Positions 63,952 to 64,000 of a stretch of 64,000 nucleotides of DNA are shown one piece after another. The translations under genes and the position numbers were made by a program. The notes under the pieces were generated by a model that made no database searches, was not told the DNA's origin, and was given only the letters and a program-made list of their open reading frames with translations. Source of the DNA: Candidatus Coproplasma stercoravium (lineage in GTDB: Bacteria; Bacillota; Clostridia; Christensenellales; Borkfalkiaceae); assembly GCA_018713165.1 (NCBI GenBank), contig DVFR01000021.1:1-64000 (forward strand), given 5' to 3'. Every line of letters begins with the position of its first letter. Positions within the stretch are counted from its first letter, which is position 1.

Positions 63952-64000
63952 GTTTTCACCGTTTTTGACCACCGCCCGGACATTTCATCGTTTCAGGCTG

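Noticed and set aside
63887-64000. Start of another gene at the right end
   Set aside because: Only a terminator and about 50 bases follow, with no start codon backed by a ribosome binding site.

Overview
The window reads as chromosomal backbone of a Gram-positive, low-to-mid GC member of the Bacillota, probably class Clostridia and probably an uncultivated gut-type lineage. The grounds are gene content and layout: RNase Y, SpoVG, ThiI without a rhodanese domain, a pgsA-cinA-recA-rny neighbourhood, near-consensus sigma-A promoters (TTGACT-N17-TATAAT several times) and AGGAGG-type ribosome binding sites. MurE carries the DNPR motif typical of meso-diaminopimelate-adding enzymes. The genus cannot be fixed from the sequence alone. 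Most genes lie on the minus strand. No rRNA, tRNA or CRISPR array was seen.

Layout. 1-1.1 kb: a cut GNAT acetyltransferase and a double-domain carboxymuconolactone decarboxylase-like protein. 1.2-9.4 kb: minus-strand operon miaB-mutS-mutL-miaA-PLP lyase (tRNA modification and mismatch repair). 9.5-11.7 kb: a plus-strand class A penicillin-binding protein. 12.1-26.6 kb: arginine and carbamoyl-phosphate block read as argG, argC, argJ-argB-argD-argF-carA-carB, then a cysteine desulfurase and thiI. 26.8-30.9 kb: a YgjP-type metal hydrolase, an acyl-ACP thioesterase, then on the plus strand a membrane-anchored PadR-type regulator and a flavodoxin. 31-42.7 kb: RNase Y, then the run ftsK-rimO-pgsA-cinA-recA-nadE. 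42.9-45.3 kb: ilvC divergent from a DUF815 ATPase. 45.4-62.3 kb: a division and cell-wall (dcw) cluster, murI-mraZ-rsmH-FtsL-like-PBP-murE-mraY-murD-ftsW-murA-ftsQ-FtsA-like-ftsZ, with spoVG in the opposite direction and murC at its end. 62.4-64 kb: rpsT and an intact IS30-family element.

Main point for a second look: the carB gene is not plain carB. It encodes a 1351-residue protein in which a full-length carbamoyl-phosphate synthase large subunit is joined without a linker to a complete diaminopimelate epimerase fold. In that DapF-like half the first catalytic cysteine motif (CGNG) is replaced by AANP and other substrate-binding positions are changed, while the second cysteine is kept. It therefore looks like a repurposed domain on a pyrimidine/arginine enzyme, not a working DAP epimerase.

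Other themes. (1) Four proteins carry long low-complexity regions: the PadR-like regulator, FtsK, the FtsL-like protein and FtsZ. Three of them belong to division or chromosome segregation. (2) The FtsA and FtsL positions are filled by divergent proteins. (3) Palindromes of the ARG-box type occur near argG and argJ, and a near twin sits between ilvC and the DUF815 gene. (4) The dcw cluster lacks murF and murG, and the arginine block lacks argH.
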